A stretch of DNA of 42,713 nucleotides, taken from Deltaproteobacteria bacterium (GTDB lineage: Bacteria > Desulfobacterota > Syntrophobacteria > Syntrophobacterales > Syntrophobacteraceae). The notes under the pieces were generated by a model. That model was given only the letters and a program-made list of their open reading frames with translations. It searched no databases and was not told the origin of the DNA. The position numbers and the translations under genes are program-made. The stretch spans positions 1 through 42,713 of the forward strand of contig JAAYUJ010000512.1 of assembly GCA_012517775.1 (NCBI GenBank), written 5' to 3'. Positions 1-9,700 of this stretch are shown here, in pieces. Positions within the stretch are counted from its first letter, which is position 1. Each line of letters opens with the position of its first letter.

Positions 1-1111
1 CATCGAATGGGTGCGAGCGAACAGCCACGACCAACCCGACCTGTTGAAACTGAAGCATGAATTTTCCTACCGTGACAACGAACTTCAGGCTCAGTTTTCT
101 TCCCAGGAGCAACCGGGCCGTCTCTCTCCTGGAAAGTCTCAGGTAGAAGCAAGCACCATTGGCTGAGATGTCGGCAAGCTCCCCCTTGAATGCCGAACCG
201 ACGGGTGCACCTTCTTTATTGAGGACTTGGATGATGCTTTTGCCGGGCAGGCCGTAACGTTTCTCGGACCTTCTGTCGAAGCCTTTTCGTTTCAGAAGAT
301 CGCTGACCTTCTCGAATCCGCTGCAATAGTCTCTCAACTTCCCTTCAAGCAAGGGATACCGGTCCTTCCACTTTCCCAGGACATCCTGTTCCAGATAATT
401 GAACCGGGCGCGTGTGAAAGTCCTGAGGGTTGCCGTGCAAAGGGAATCGCAGAAGAAATTCTCCTCCCCTATGATCTCACCCGGTAGAAACATCTTTATT
501 GCAATCTCTTTACCTCCGTGTTTGCAGACCAGGATCAACTGACCCTCGTTCAGAAAATAGAGATTGGAGTTCCTTTCACCCTGGCTGAAAATGGTTTCCG
601 TTCCAAGGCTGGTGCCTTCTTTCATGGAGAAATAGAGAGCATTTGCCTCCTCTTTCGAAAGACGGCTGTAAAGACGTTCCCAGGTCTTCAGATGCTCCTT
701 GGGCCTGGCCTGATTCTTTTCCTCTTCGATGATTTCGGCTGATGTGATGATCTCGCTGAGGGCCATGGAATCAACTTCCATGAGCTTTTCCCTCAGTTCC
801 TCAGCTCTGGCGAAATCCTTCTTCTTCGCGTAGCCCACGATGAGTTGGTAAAGGCTGCGAACCGCCGCCTCCCTGTTTTGCTCCTTCAGGTGCTGCTCCG
901 TCTCGAGTTCGAGTTGGGAAAGATTGTCCACCGCTTCCACCTTCCATGTTGTTTTTCCTGGCCTTTCCGAGTATCGGCAGCCAAGTCTGCTGTGTTCATC
1001 GGCTTGCTGGTCGATGACATCCGGGACACGTTTCGCTTCGCTCTGTAATTCGGCATGAGTCGGCACAAACTCAAGTCGTTTCCTCTTTTCTGCTGCCCTA
1101 CAGCTCGACAT
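1..1111 (-). CDS. Cyclic-nucleotide-binding-like domain plus PilZ domain protein (C-terminus cut off by window edge)
   Basis: This reading frame is not in the ORF track because it runs off the left edge without a stop. I translated it by hand from ATG at 1111 and found 370 uninterrupted codons. The start is preceded by a strong GGAGGAGG. Residues ~60-150 are charged and helical. Residues ~160-260 resemble a cNMP-binding (Crp-type) beta-roll, with LYFLNEGQL and a cassette-like GEIIGEENFF. The usual cassette arginine is not evident (SLCTATLR follows), so nucleotide binding is uncertain. Residues ~279-370 look like a PilZ domain, starting with RRSEKR and continuing to ADISANGACF. PilZ domains typically bind cyclic-di-GMP. 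A role as a second-messenger sensor is inferred; any C-terminal output domain lies outside the window. It is transcribed divergently from ktrB. Confidence 0.85.
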   Translation of the reverse strand, partial: MSSCRAAEKRKRLEFVPTHAELQSEAKRVPDVIDQQADEHSRLGCRYSERPGKTTWKVEAVDNLSQLELETEQHLKEQNREAAVRSLYQLIVGYAKKKDFARAEELREKLMEVDSMALSEIITSAEIIEEEKNQARPKEHLKTWERLYSRLSKEEANALYFSMKEGTSLGTETIFSQGERNSNLYFLNEGQLILVCKHGGKEIAIKMFLPGEIIGEENFFCDSLCTATLRTFTRARFNYLEQDVLGKWKDRYPLLEGKLRDYCSGFEKVSDLLKRKGFDRRSEKRYGLPGKSIIQVLNKEGAPVGSAFKGELADISANGACFYLRLSRRETARLLLGRKLSLKFVVTVGKFMLQFQQVGLVVAVRSHPFD

Positions 1112-1334
1112 TGCCTCCTCCTGCCGACTGCTCGATGACACCGTGTTCCTTTCCCCTCGGCCGCAACCTCTTGAAAGCCTCTCCGGATACCAGCAACAAC
1201 GCCTCATCAGAGCACCGGCACAGCAGTGCAACGGCCGTCGGAGGCTTGCCTGTCCTCTGCGTTTTTGAATGGAAAAATTACAGGACAGGATTATGATTGC
1301 ACCCTGATCCACACTCGAACATTTGTTCTGCAGG

Positions 1335-2741
1335 ATGGTCACAGTGAGCATCGAGAGATTCACAGGACTGCTGCGAAGGAGGAAGCTGGCACCGCAGGCT
1401 CAGATGCCCCAGGTCCTGCTCATACTAGGTTTTGCCGGGATTATCCTTATCGGTGCACTCCTTCTTCTGCTCCCCTGGTGCCAAACTGAAGGCAAGGTGG
1501 GCTTCGTGGATGCCCTTTTCACTTCGACTTCCGCCGTGTGCGTGACAGGTCTCATCGTGGTGGATACGCCAACCGCATATACAGTTCCCGGACAAATCGT
1601 CATTCTGGGCCTCATCCAAATAGGCGGCCTCGGGATCATGGCTTTCGCCGCTCTTGCCTTCATCATCCTGGGCAGACGTCTCTCTCTCGCTTCCCAGGCG
1701 GCACTGCACGATTCCTTCTTTCAGAGGGACCTGGGTATTGAATTCAAGAAACGGTTCTTTCAGATCATCGTCACCACGGCAGTCATCGAGGGCTTGGGAA
1801 TTCTGGTTCTATTCGAGGCACTCTTGAAGAGGGCTTCCCACCCATGGGAGGCGCTTTACTCGAGCATCTTTCACGCCATCTCGGCTTTCTGCAACGCCGG
1901 TTTTTCCATTTATACGGACAACCTGGTAGGTTTGCGAGACAGCCCCATGACCATGGTGGTCATCATGGTTCTCATCGTGCTGGGTGGCATGGGCCACTCG
2001 GTCATCCGCGAAATCTGGGATCGTCTGACGGACCGCCTGGTCGGCAGGAATTATTCAGGAAGAATGCGACCCCTTTCCGTTCATTCCCGTGTTGTCCTGC
2101 GCCTGACAGGGATTCTCATCGTTGCTGGCTTCGTCGGTATTCTGTTCATGGGACAGACGCCTTCCGAAGACACCTGGGGAATGAAGCTCTCATGCGCTCT
2201 TTTCCAATCTGTGACTTCCCGTACCGCGGGATTCAACACCGTGGACATCGGCGCCCTGCCTTTGAGTTCCCTCATGCTGATCACCATTCTCATGTTCATC
2301 GGCGGGTCACCCGGATCTTGCGCAGGAGGCGTGAAAACCACGGCGGCAGCCATTTCCCTCGCGGAGGTGCGAGCCGGAATCCTGGGCGAAGAAGACGTCA
2401 GACTGTTTGATCGCCGCATCCCCAAAGAAACACTCTGGCGCACAACCAGTCTCATAAAACTGGCGATACTCTGGAACCTGATCGGCGTCTTTTTCCTTTC
2501 TCTCACCGAAACGGGGCACCGTGGAATCGGCCTCCATGATATCGTCTTCGAACAGATTTCAGCGTTCGGAACCGTCGGTCTCTCCACCGGCCTCACTTTC
2601 AAGCTGTCCACGGCAGGCAAGCTATGGATCATTGCCACCATGTTCATCGGCCGCCTGGGACCCCTTACCCTAGCCATATGGATGTTTCCAGTAAAGCACG
2701 TGCATATCCGCTATCCCGAGACGAGGATCATGATAGGATGA
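1335..2741 (+). CDS. ktrB: Potassium uptake channel subunit, TrkH/KtrB family
   Basis: This is a 468-residue integral membrane K+ translocator. The four pore loops of the TrkH/KtrB superfamily are all visible with their key glycines: SAVCVTGL, SAFCNAGFS, TSRTAGFNT and SAFGTVGLS. Its length fits KtrB (about 450 aa) better than TrkH (about 480-500 aa). The ORF track begins at a TTG at 1323 with no Shine-Dalgarno; I prefer ATG at 1335, and a GTG at 1347 is also possible. The stop overlaps the ktrA start by four bases, so the two are probably translationally coupled and form one complex at the inner membrane, where KtrA gates the pore. Confidence 0.93.
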   Translation: MVTVSIERFTGLLRRRKLAPQAQMPQVLLILGFAGIILIGALLLLLPWCQTEGKVGFVDALFTSTSAVCVTGLIVVDTPTAYTVPGQIVILGLIQIGGLGIMAFAALAFIILGRRLSLASQAALHDSFFQRDLGIEFKKRFFQIIVTTAVIEGLGILVLFEALLKRASHPWEALYSSIFHAISAFCNAGFSIYTDNLVGLRDSPMTMVVIMVLIVLGGMGHSVIREIWDRLTDRLVGRNYSGRMRPLSVHSRVVLRLTGILIVAGFVGILFMGQTPSEDTWGMKLSCALFQSVTSRTAGFNTVDIGALPLSSLMLITILMFIGGSPGSCAGGVKTTAAAISLAEVRAGILGEEDVRLFDRRIPKETLWRTTSLIKLAILWNLIGVFFLSLTETGHRGIGLHDIVFEQISAFGTVGLSTGLTFKLSTAGKLWIIATMFIGRLGPLTLAIWMFPVKHVHIRYPETRIMIG

Positions 2742-3397
2742 TGAGAAAGAAGCATATCTGTGTAATCGGTCTGGGGGAGTTCGGGAGAGAATTATCCCGG
2801 CAACTGGCCAAGAAATGTGAAGTGTTGGCCATTGACCGCGATGAGTCGGCAGTGGCGGCCATTCTGGATGACGTTCAGCGGGCTGTGATGCTGGATGTCC
2901 GCGATTTCACAAGCTTCAGTGCCATAGTCACATCCGATTTCGACGAAGCGGTCGTCTGCATGGGTGAAACGCTCGAGTCGGGCATTCTGGCCACATTGCA
3001 CTTGAAAAAAATCGGTGTGAAGCACATATGGGCCAAGGCCAACCACGACGACCACGCATCCATTCTCAAGGCGGTGGGAGCTTCGGAAGTCGTGTTTCCG
3101 GAGCGGGAGACAGCGCAGCGCCTGGCCGCTCAGATCGTCAACCCCAATCTCCTGGATTTCGTCCCACTGGAAGGAGATTACCGGGTCATGGATGTGGCGC
3201 CGCCGGATGCATTCTACGGTAAGACCATCCTGGATCTCGATCTCCGCAGGAAGTACGGTGTGTTTGTTCTTGCAGTGAAGGAACTGGTCCCGGAACGTTT
3301 CGTTTTCCTGCCCAGTCCGAATTTTGTCATAAAGCCCAGTGACATCCTCGTGATGATCGGCCGGGAGCAGGACCTCATGCTCATGCTCGAGCTGTGA
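2738..3397 (+). CDS. ktrA: Potassium uptake regulatory subunit, TrkA/KtrA family (RCK domain)
   Basis: This is a 219-residue cytoplasmic regulator of the preceding channel. It starts with a Rossmann nucleotide-binding fold (ICVIGLGEFG, then an acidic end of strand two, AIDRDES). That is an RCK_N domain over residues ~5-125, followed by an RCK_C-like domain to the end (PSDILVMIGRE). Proteins of this type bind ATP/ADP or NAD and switch the channel. The ORF track begins 38 codons upstream inside ktrB. The true start is ATG 2738, in an ATGATGA overlap with the ktrB stop; ATG 2741 is an equivalent alternative. The single RCK module (219 aa) separates it from the double-length Trk-type TrkA of enterobacteria. 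Confidence 0.93.
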   Translation: MMRKKHICVIGLGEFGRELSRQLAKKCEVLAIDRDESAVAAILDDVQRAVMLDVRDFTSFSAIVTSDFDEAVVCMGETLESGILATLHLKKIGVKHIWAKANHDDHASILKAVGASEVVFPERETAQRLAAQIVNPNLLDFVPLEGDYRVMDVAPPDAFYGKTILDLDLRRKYGVFVLAVKELVPERFVFLPSPNFVIKPSDILVMIGREQDLMLMLEL

Positions 3398-3489
3398 GCC
3401 TGTGAAGATTTCAGCTCAAAGAATCCGTCCATATTGAAAAGTATCACGTTCTTCCCTTGCTTTTGAGTATCTGAACAAGCGAGGCCCCG

Positions 3490-3600
3490 ACTTCTCAATG
3501 AATCCTGGTCACAACCGCTTCGTGGGTCGGGTCTCCAACCCGACATCTGAATGCAAACGCTGTCGGAATTGGAATCCCGACCCATTTACTGAAAGAGTAC
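3490..3600 (+). repeat. Dispersed palindromic element, copy 1
   Basis: This is a diverged copy of the ~112-bp element. It begins CTTCTCAATGAATCC and ends TTTACTGAAAGAGTAC. In between are the two internal inverted repeats, GTCGGGTCTCCAACCCGAC and GGAATTGGAATCCCGACC. The terminal repeats are weaker than in copies 2 and 7. It lies between ktrA and the next unknown gene. Confidence 0.85.
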
Positions 3601-4013
3601 GCAAGACTGCTGCTCCCAAAAGCCCCGGAATGGAAATCCCGCACAAGAACCAATTCCCGCTGATCCAGGCGGCAAGAGCCATGCCGGGGAGCATGCCCGC
3701 CCCAAGCCAGGACATCACTAGAACCATCGAGGGTTCATGCCGCTATGAGAATACATGACGGCGGTTCTTATTCAGAATCGAACCCATTGGGGTCTGGCCG
3801 GGAATGTATGAAGCCGTTGACATCACGATGAAGTATGGGCGATTCTTCAAGCAGGAGATGATTGACCGGTTCATGAGAACCACTGAGCTCTCTTCGCAAC
3901 GCTGCCGCAGATTGTGCGGGAGTGGGAAGGGAAACGCAAGAGATGCACGGGGCTCGGCATTCTTTGATCACCAGGGAGCCAAGGTTGCCATACTCTATAT
4001 GGAGTATCACATC
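3601..4013. other. Gap between repeat copy 1 and the unknown gene
   Basis: I see no convincing gene here. The minus-strand ORF 3509-3727 begins with about 45 hydrophobic residues (MVLVMSWLGAGMLPG...) and then reads into repeat copy 1. It has no clear ribosome site, so it may be a gene remnant or chance. The plus-strand ORF 3804 extends upstream from the unknown gene, but its first 70 codons look non-coding. Confidence 0.4.
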
Positions 4014-4535
4014 ATGGAACAAACGAAATCGTTGTACAAAGGGATTGAGAAGTCAGGTCACGATCTTTTCAGCTACGCTGTTGATCGTGACGACGTCAAG
4101 GCTCTTGTGGGCTTTCTACCGCATGGGTCCGGCGTTGAACCGGGAAAAGTTGAATATGAGCTCCAGATCCTGAGAGTCATCAGCGTAGGTTGGGCAATTG
4201 CGTATTGTCTCCAGGACTCCCCGCACAAGAATCCACTTGCGGATTACTACTGGCGGGCGGTGAGGGATCTTTCCCAAGGCGTCTCTTCAGCAGCAGGGTT
4301 TATGATCGGACAGGACATCGATTACTTCCGGATTCTCAAGGATCGTTTGGATTCGTACGTATCAGCCTTGAGCCGGCGGCCCGACGCATCTGAACCTGCT
4401 GCGGTCATCGGCCCGGAATTTGCCAGGCTGTGTGGGAATGCGGATGATGTGTACGTTGTTTTGTCAGGCTCGAGAATGTTCGCCACCGTCATTTCCCGGG
4501 TAGGGGAATACCTCGACATGAGCGGATTGAAATAG
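4014..4535 (+). CDS. Uncharacterised helical protein
   Basis: I do not recognise this family. The ORF track starts at 3804, but the first ~70 residues (rich in Arg, Cys and Gly) look unlike the rest. ATG 4014 has a GGAG nine bases upstream, giving 173 residues; ATG 3999 is another possibility. The product is predicted mostly alpha-helical and soluble, with no signal peptide or membrane segment. It contains EYELQILRVISVGWAIAYCL and a later LSGSRMFATVISRVGEYL. It stands alone, with repeat copy 1 upstream and the ABC transporter genes converging on it from the other strand 12 bp downstream. No function can be inferred. Confidence 0.7.
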   Translation: MEQTKSLYKGIEKSGHDLFSYAVDRDDVKALVGFLPHGSGVEPGKVEYELQILRVISVGWAIAYCLQDSPHKNPLADYYWRAVRDLSQGVSSAAGFMIGQDIDYFRILKDRLDSYVSALSRRPDASEPAAVIGPEFARLCGNADDVYVVLSGSRMFATVISRVGEYLDMSGLK

Positions 4536-4547
4536 AAAGCGTTCCGC

Positions 4548-5282
4548 CTACTCTTTCGCCCTGTTCACAGACAGAAAAGCCAGCACGAACAGGATGAATC
4601 CCAGCAGACCCAGGAGAAGACAGGAAAAGGACTCGAATCGGAGACCGAAAGCGGAGCTTCTAATAGCCTTCGCTGCATGGGTGAGAGGGAGAAGGTTCAG
4701 TATGCTCTGAACCCATGAAGGCATACGTTCCACTGGAAAGAATGTTCCCCCCAGAAAGGCCATGGGGGTGATGAAGAAGTTCGTGAGGAGTGCCTGGTCC
4801 GCGTGGGACTTCACGAGCATGGCAAGGCAGACGGCGAGGGAGGCAAACACGAAGCTGTTGAGAATCACAATGAGCCAAAAACCAGGTGAGTAGCAAAGGG
4901 AGATTCCGGAAAGGAGTCCGATGACAAGAATGATCAACACCGAGAGAAGGGCTCTCGTTACACCCGCCAGGACTTCTCCTGTGACGTAGGCGATGTTTCG
5001 AATGGGAGCCGCCTGGAATTCCTCAAAAATGCGCCAGTAGAATCGGGCGATGTTGATCTCACTGGCAATTGCAAAAGACTGGGTCATACTGCTCATGGCA
5101 ACCAATCCGGGAATGAGAAACTCCAGATAGGACCGGTCGCCGACGTGGACACCTTCGCCCATCCCCAACCCGAAAGCAACGAGATAGAGGAGAGGTCCGA
5201 CGGCCATGGAAGCCATCTGACGGAATATCTTCTTCCTCAGGATGAGAAGCTCCCTGAGATAGACGGCAAACCAGCCTCTCAT
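4548..5282 (-). CDS. ABC-2 type transporter permease
   Basis: This 244-residue polytopic inner-membrane protein has about six hydrophobic segments, a cytoplasmic basic N-terminus (LRELLILRKKIFRQ) and a typical ABC-2 pattern (GLVAMSSMTQSF, FFITPMAFLGGTFFPVERMP, LLPLTHAAKAIR). The FLGGTFFP-like motif before the fifth segment is characteristic of the NodJ/YadH-like group. Its ATG overlaps the stop of the ATPase gene by four bases, so the two make one exporter of the NodIJ type. The substrate cannot be read from sequence; drugs, polysaccharide or lipid-linked molecules are all possible. Confidence 0.92.
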   Translation of the reverse strand: MRGWFAVYLRELLILRKKIFRQMASMAVGPLLYLVAFGLGMGEGVHVGDRSYLEFLIPGLVAMSSMTQSFAIASEINIARFYWRIFEEFQAAPIRNIAYVTGEVLAGVTRALLSVLIILVIGLLSGISLCYSPGFWLIVILNSFVFASLAVCLAMLVKSHADQALLTNFFITPMAFLGGTFFPVERMPSWVQSILNLLPLTHAAKAIRSSAFGLRFESFSCLLLGLLGFILFVLAFLSVNRAKE

Positions 5283-6121
5283 GTCGGCTGGACCCTCTTT
5301 CCAGTGAGCGAGAGGAAAACATCTTCAAGGTTGACCCTCCTCAGGGCGAAGCCCCCCTCCTGTGCTTGGATGTAACGGTTGGCTTCTTCTCGACTCTTGA
5401 AATAGGTTGTCTCCATTTCCCCATTGGCAATTTCATCCAATGCCCATGCACCAAATTGAGACATGAGATGCTGTGGTTGGTCGACAGCAACAACCTGACC
5501 TTCGTCCAGGAAGGCGACCCGTTGGGCGAGAAATTCAGCTTCTTCGATGTAATGGGTTGTCAGAAAGATAGTTGAGCCGTTCTGTTGGATCTTCTTGATG
5601 AGGGACCAGATGCGGCGCCTGATGGTCGGATCGAGGCCGACAGTGGGTTCATCGAGGAAGAGGATTCTGGGCATATGCATCAGGGCGCGGGCAACCATAA
5701 CCCTTCGTTTCATACCCCCTGAGAGTTGCTTGACGGGGCTGTCCCTCCGGTCGTGGATCTCCACGTATTCAAGGAGTTCCCCGATTCTCGCCTTCCTTTC
5801 CCTTGAAGGCATGTGAAAAAGTCTGCCGTGAATATCCAGGTTTTCATAGACAGTGAGTTCGTGATCCAGGTTGATGGTCTGGGATACCAGTCCGCATTGC
5901 CTTTTTGCCTTGAGGGTTTCCTTTTCTATGTGGAAGCCATGGAGATAGGCGTCTCCCGATGTGGATCTTGCTAGTCCGGTCAGGATCTTGATGGTGGTCG
6001 TCTTCCCTGAACCGTTTGGACCCAGATAGGCAAAAAGCTCCCCTTCCCGGACATGGAGGTTGATGCCTCGCAACGCCTGTAGTTTCTTGTAATGTTTGGT
6101 CAGGTTTTCAATCCTGATCAT
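5279..6121 (-). CDS. ABC transporter ATP-binding protein (NodI/CcmA type)
   Basis: This is the nucleotide-binding subunit of the exporter. All ABC motifs are present: Walker A GPNGSGKTTT, signature LSGGMKRR, Walker B ILFLDEPTVGLDP and the switch His in TTHY. A short C-terminal extension (about 75 residues, ending LEDVFLSLTGKRVQPT) is common in ABC-2 partners. The ORF track starts at 6202. I prefer ATG 6121 (280 aa, MIRIENLTKHY) because the family begins there and GAGG lies just upstream; ATG 6145 is possible. It heads the two-gene operon with the permease. Confidence 0.93.
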   Translation of the reverse strand: MIRIENLTKHYKKLQALRGINLHVREGELFAYLGPNGSGKTTTIKILTGLARSTSGDAYLHGFHIEKETLKAKRQCGLVSQTINLDHELTVYENLDIHGRLFHMPSRERKARIGELLEYVEIHDRRDSPVKQLSGGMKRRVMVARALMHMPRILFLDEPTVGLDPTIRRRIWSLIKKIQQNGSTIFLTTHYIEEAEFLAQRVAFLDEGQVVAVDQPQHLMSQFGAWALDEIANGEMETTYFKSREEANRYIQAQEGGFALRRVNLEDVFLSLTGKRVQPT

Positions 6122-6745
6122 TCCGGCCTCGATAGGAATGTGCATCCCACCGGAAGGAAACAATTCTCGACCGGGCGAACAACCCGTGTCTAAGGTTTGC
6201 ACAGGCTAACCGGCAAGCATGAGTGATTTCAAAAACGATGCACTTTGGCGTGAAGCAGGCTTGTCTGTCAAGGGGCTTTTATCCGGCCCCTCCTTTCAGG
6301 AGAATCATCCTCGTGGAAGACGATGGGACGATTGGCCACGGCAATCAACGATTGAATAATCAGAGCAGAAAATTTATATTAGGCACATTCTGAAAGGCCG
6401 GTGAACTGCATGTTGCTATGGGTTAAGGCTGGAGCCACGAAAATGCACGAAATGCCTCTCTTGTCTACCGCATGTGCGGATGAGGAGGGAAAGTGCTCGC
6501 GTTTCGGCTTCTTCGCCTCAATCTTTAGCCGCCGCGATGTCGTTTTGACCGCCCCCTTCTCCCCTAGTGGGAAAAACAAGTCTTCCCGAGAAGTGATGTC
6601 TGAGTATTTGTATTGGGTCACAGAATTGGGGTATACGAAATCGGCGGTGGGTTCTGCTGCAACCACTTGACATGACCAAGGCATCGAATCCATGTCTGGT
6701 TGCCATCCACCGCCGAGGTGTGTGCGGATATAAAGGAAGAGAAAT
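6122..6745. other. Divergent intergenic region, ABC exporter / activase
   Basis: About 620 bp separate two divergent operons, so promoters for both should lie here. I see a short hairpin, AGGGGC(6271)...GCCCCT(6291). Low-quality ORFs on both strands (for example 6401-6670) have no ribosome site or recognisable residues, and I do not call them. Near 6610 TTGTAT, an 18-base spacer and TATACG form a weak promoter-like pair. I found no riboswitch-like structure by eye. Confidence 0.4.
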
Positions 6746-9700
6746 ATGGAAACAGAATATGATGTGGGCATCGACATAGGTTCGGTGAGCATCAACTGTG
6801 TGATTTTGAATCGCAGTGGACAGGTCGTCTTCGAAACACCATACATCCGGCACTTCGGACTCGTCTACGAAGAGACACACAGACTGCTCAAAGAAATACT
6901 ACAACCAAACACTGCTGTTTCCCGGCCGGAGTGGGACCCCATCGCTATTCGTTCCTTTTCATTTACAGGCGTCCATGGGCAGCTTGTCTCCCAGATACTC
7001 TCCGCTCCTTTCGAGGTGGAAACCATCGCCCAGGTGACGGGAGTGACCCATGTACTCCCAGGCGTGCGTACCATTATCAGCATCGGCGGTCAGGATGCCT
7101 CTCTCTTTCAACTGGGTTACAAGGAAGAACAGTGGCACCTGGAATCGTTCAATATGAACGGACCCTGTGCTTCCGGAACGGGGTCATTCATTGATCAGCA
7201 GGCGGAGCGTCTGGCCCTTTCCATGTACGGTTCGGAATTCCACATGAACCAGGAAAAGCTTCAGGAGGTCCTTGAAGACTTCATCGCACTGGGATTGAAG
7301 AGCACCTATCCCGCCCCGGTCGCCTGCAGGTGCACCGTTTTTACCAAGTCCGACATGATTCACCTCCAGAACAAAGGAGAACCGCTTCCCAATATCATTG
7401 CGGGACTCCATTATGGAAATGCTGCAAACTACCTGAGCACCATCGTTGGAAATCGGAAGCTTTTCGAGCCCATCGTTTTCATCGGCGGCATGGCCTCCAA
7501 CCCCATGCAGGTGCAGGCCTTCCAGAGTTATTTCCCGGCACTGCAAGTGCCTCCTTACCACACTTCCCTCGGCGCACTCGGTGCAGCCCTCCAGGCACAA
7601 AGGCAGGGATTGCGCAACCAACTAGACCTTAAGCGTCTCGCTCAGAGCGGCACGCGAACCGCATACGATTTCCCCAAGGCCGAATGCCTTGAACTGAGGC
7701 TTACCCGCTTCGACCCCGACAATTCGCTTTCACCCTGGGGCAAACGCAGAAAACAGCCCGCTCAGGCATACCTGGGGGTGGACATCGGTTCAACGACCAC
7801 CAAGTATGCACTCATCGACGACAGTGGGCAGATCCTTCACAAATCCTATGTGCCAACCCGAGGGAAGCCCATCGAGGTCACTCAGAAGCTTCTGCAGCAC
7901 CTCAACCAGGATGTGGGAAAACGCGTTCGCCTGTTGGCCGTCGCAACAACAGGATCCGGGCGTAATGTGGTGGGGGATTTCCTGAGCGCCGATCTGATTA
8001 TCGACGAGATCACGGCCCACGCCAGGGGAGCCGTGGCGGTCGACCCTGAGATCGATACTGTCTTTGAAATAGGAGGACAGGATTCCAAATACATTCACAT
8101 CGAGAACACCCATCCCCTCGACTTTGACATGAACAAGGTCTGTGCTGCGGGCACGGGCAGTTTCCTCCACGAACTGGCAAACAAAATGAAGATCAACATC
8201 GTGGACGAATTCCAGGAGATTGCTCTGTCATCCCGGTCTCCCATCCATCTTGCCGAACGCTGTACGGTTTTCATGGAATCGGACCTGGTGAGCTATGCAC
8301 AAAAGGGAGCCTGCCGAGAGGATCTCATTGCAGGACTCTGTTACGCCATTGTCTATAATTACCTGAATCGAGTCGTGGAAAAGCGGTTTGTAGGACAAAG
8401 GATCATGTTTCTCGGTGGACCATCCCTCAACCGGGGTATCGTCGCCGCCTTTGAAAAGGTGCTGAGGCGGCCCATCCTGGTTCCAAGACACCGGGAGGTG
8501 CTGGGGGCCTATGGAGCTGCCCTCGCCGTGAAGGAACTGTACCGTAAGGGACAGATACCGCAGCAGTCCAGGGACCTGGAAGGCCTGGCCCACATGACCG
8601 TGACGTACACTGAGAGTGTGTGCCGGGCAGACAAAAAATGCCACAACGAGTGCAAGCTGAAGATCTACCAGTTTGGGGAGAAGAAGAGCATCTGGGGAGG
8701 AGACTGCGGCCGCTACGAAGTGGGACGCTACGATGGGACCCATGAAACAAACTTCTTCCTGGAGCAGCAGCATTTTTTCCAGGAAGCGCTGGAGGAAAAG
8801 GGCATTTCAACCCTGGAACTCATCCGCAAGGACGATCCTTCCAGACCAACTGTGGGGATTCCTCTTGCCTTGCACACGATGGGACTCGGGGTCTTCTGGA
8901 CTCATCTCTTCTCTGAATTGGGTTTCACTGTTCTATTGAGCCCGAGGACGAACAACAAACTGGCCTTGAGCGGCGTCGAGAGCATGACGGCGGAAACGTG
9001 CTTCCCGGTGAAGGTTTTCCACGGACATGTGCGCTACCTGATGGACCGGGTGGAATTTCTGTTTTTGCCGAATGTCATCAACATGCCTACTCCTGTAGAG
9101 CATGAAACCGGCTTTTTCTGCCCGCTGGTGGAAAGCTCTCAGTATATGGTGAGAGCGGCCTTGAACATCCCGACCCACAGGATGATCCGACCCACCCTCC
9201 ATCTAAAAGACGGTCCGGAGCATCTTGCGGAGCCCCTCTATGACAGTATCCCGAAAAAGCTGAGGCCGGGCCGGCTGGCTCTTGAGAGGGCAATTGAGAG
9301 AGCGTGGGCGAGACAGGAAGCGTACAGCGAAACGTTACTCCGACGAGGAAGGGAAGTCCTCAATGGCACTTCTCTCGCTCAACCCCTTTGGGTTGTGACG
9401 GGAAGGCCTTACAACCTCTATGATGAACGCCTCAATCTTCAACTGGGAAGGCAGTTTGCAAAGCTTGGAATCAAGGCTCTCCCGATGGATTTCCTCGACG
9501 TCGACAGTGAGGATCTGAGCGACTTTCCCGGAATGTATTGGGGCCTGGGGGCCAAGATTCTGAGGACCGCCAAGCGGATAGCGGCGACTCCCAACTGGTA
9601 CGGAGTCCACCTCACCAACTTCAGCTGTGGTGCGGACTCTTTTATTGAGCACTTCTACCGGCATATCCTCAAGGACAAGCCCTCACTCATTCTGGAGCTC

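Noticed and set aside
6401-6670. 89-codon ORF upstream of the activase
   Set aside because: No ribosome site, unlikely composition and no recognisable motif.
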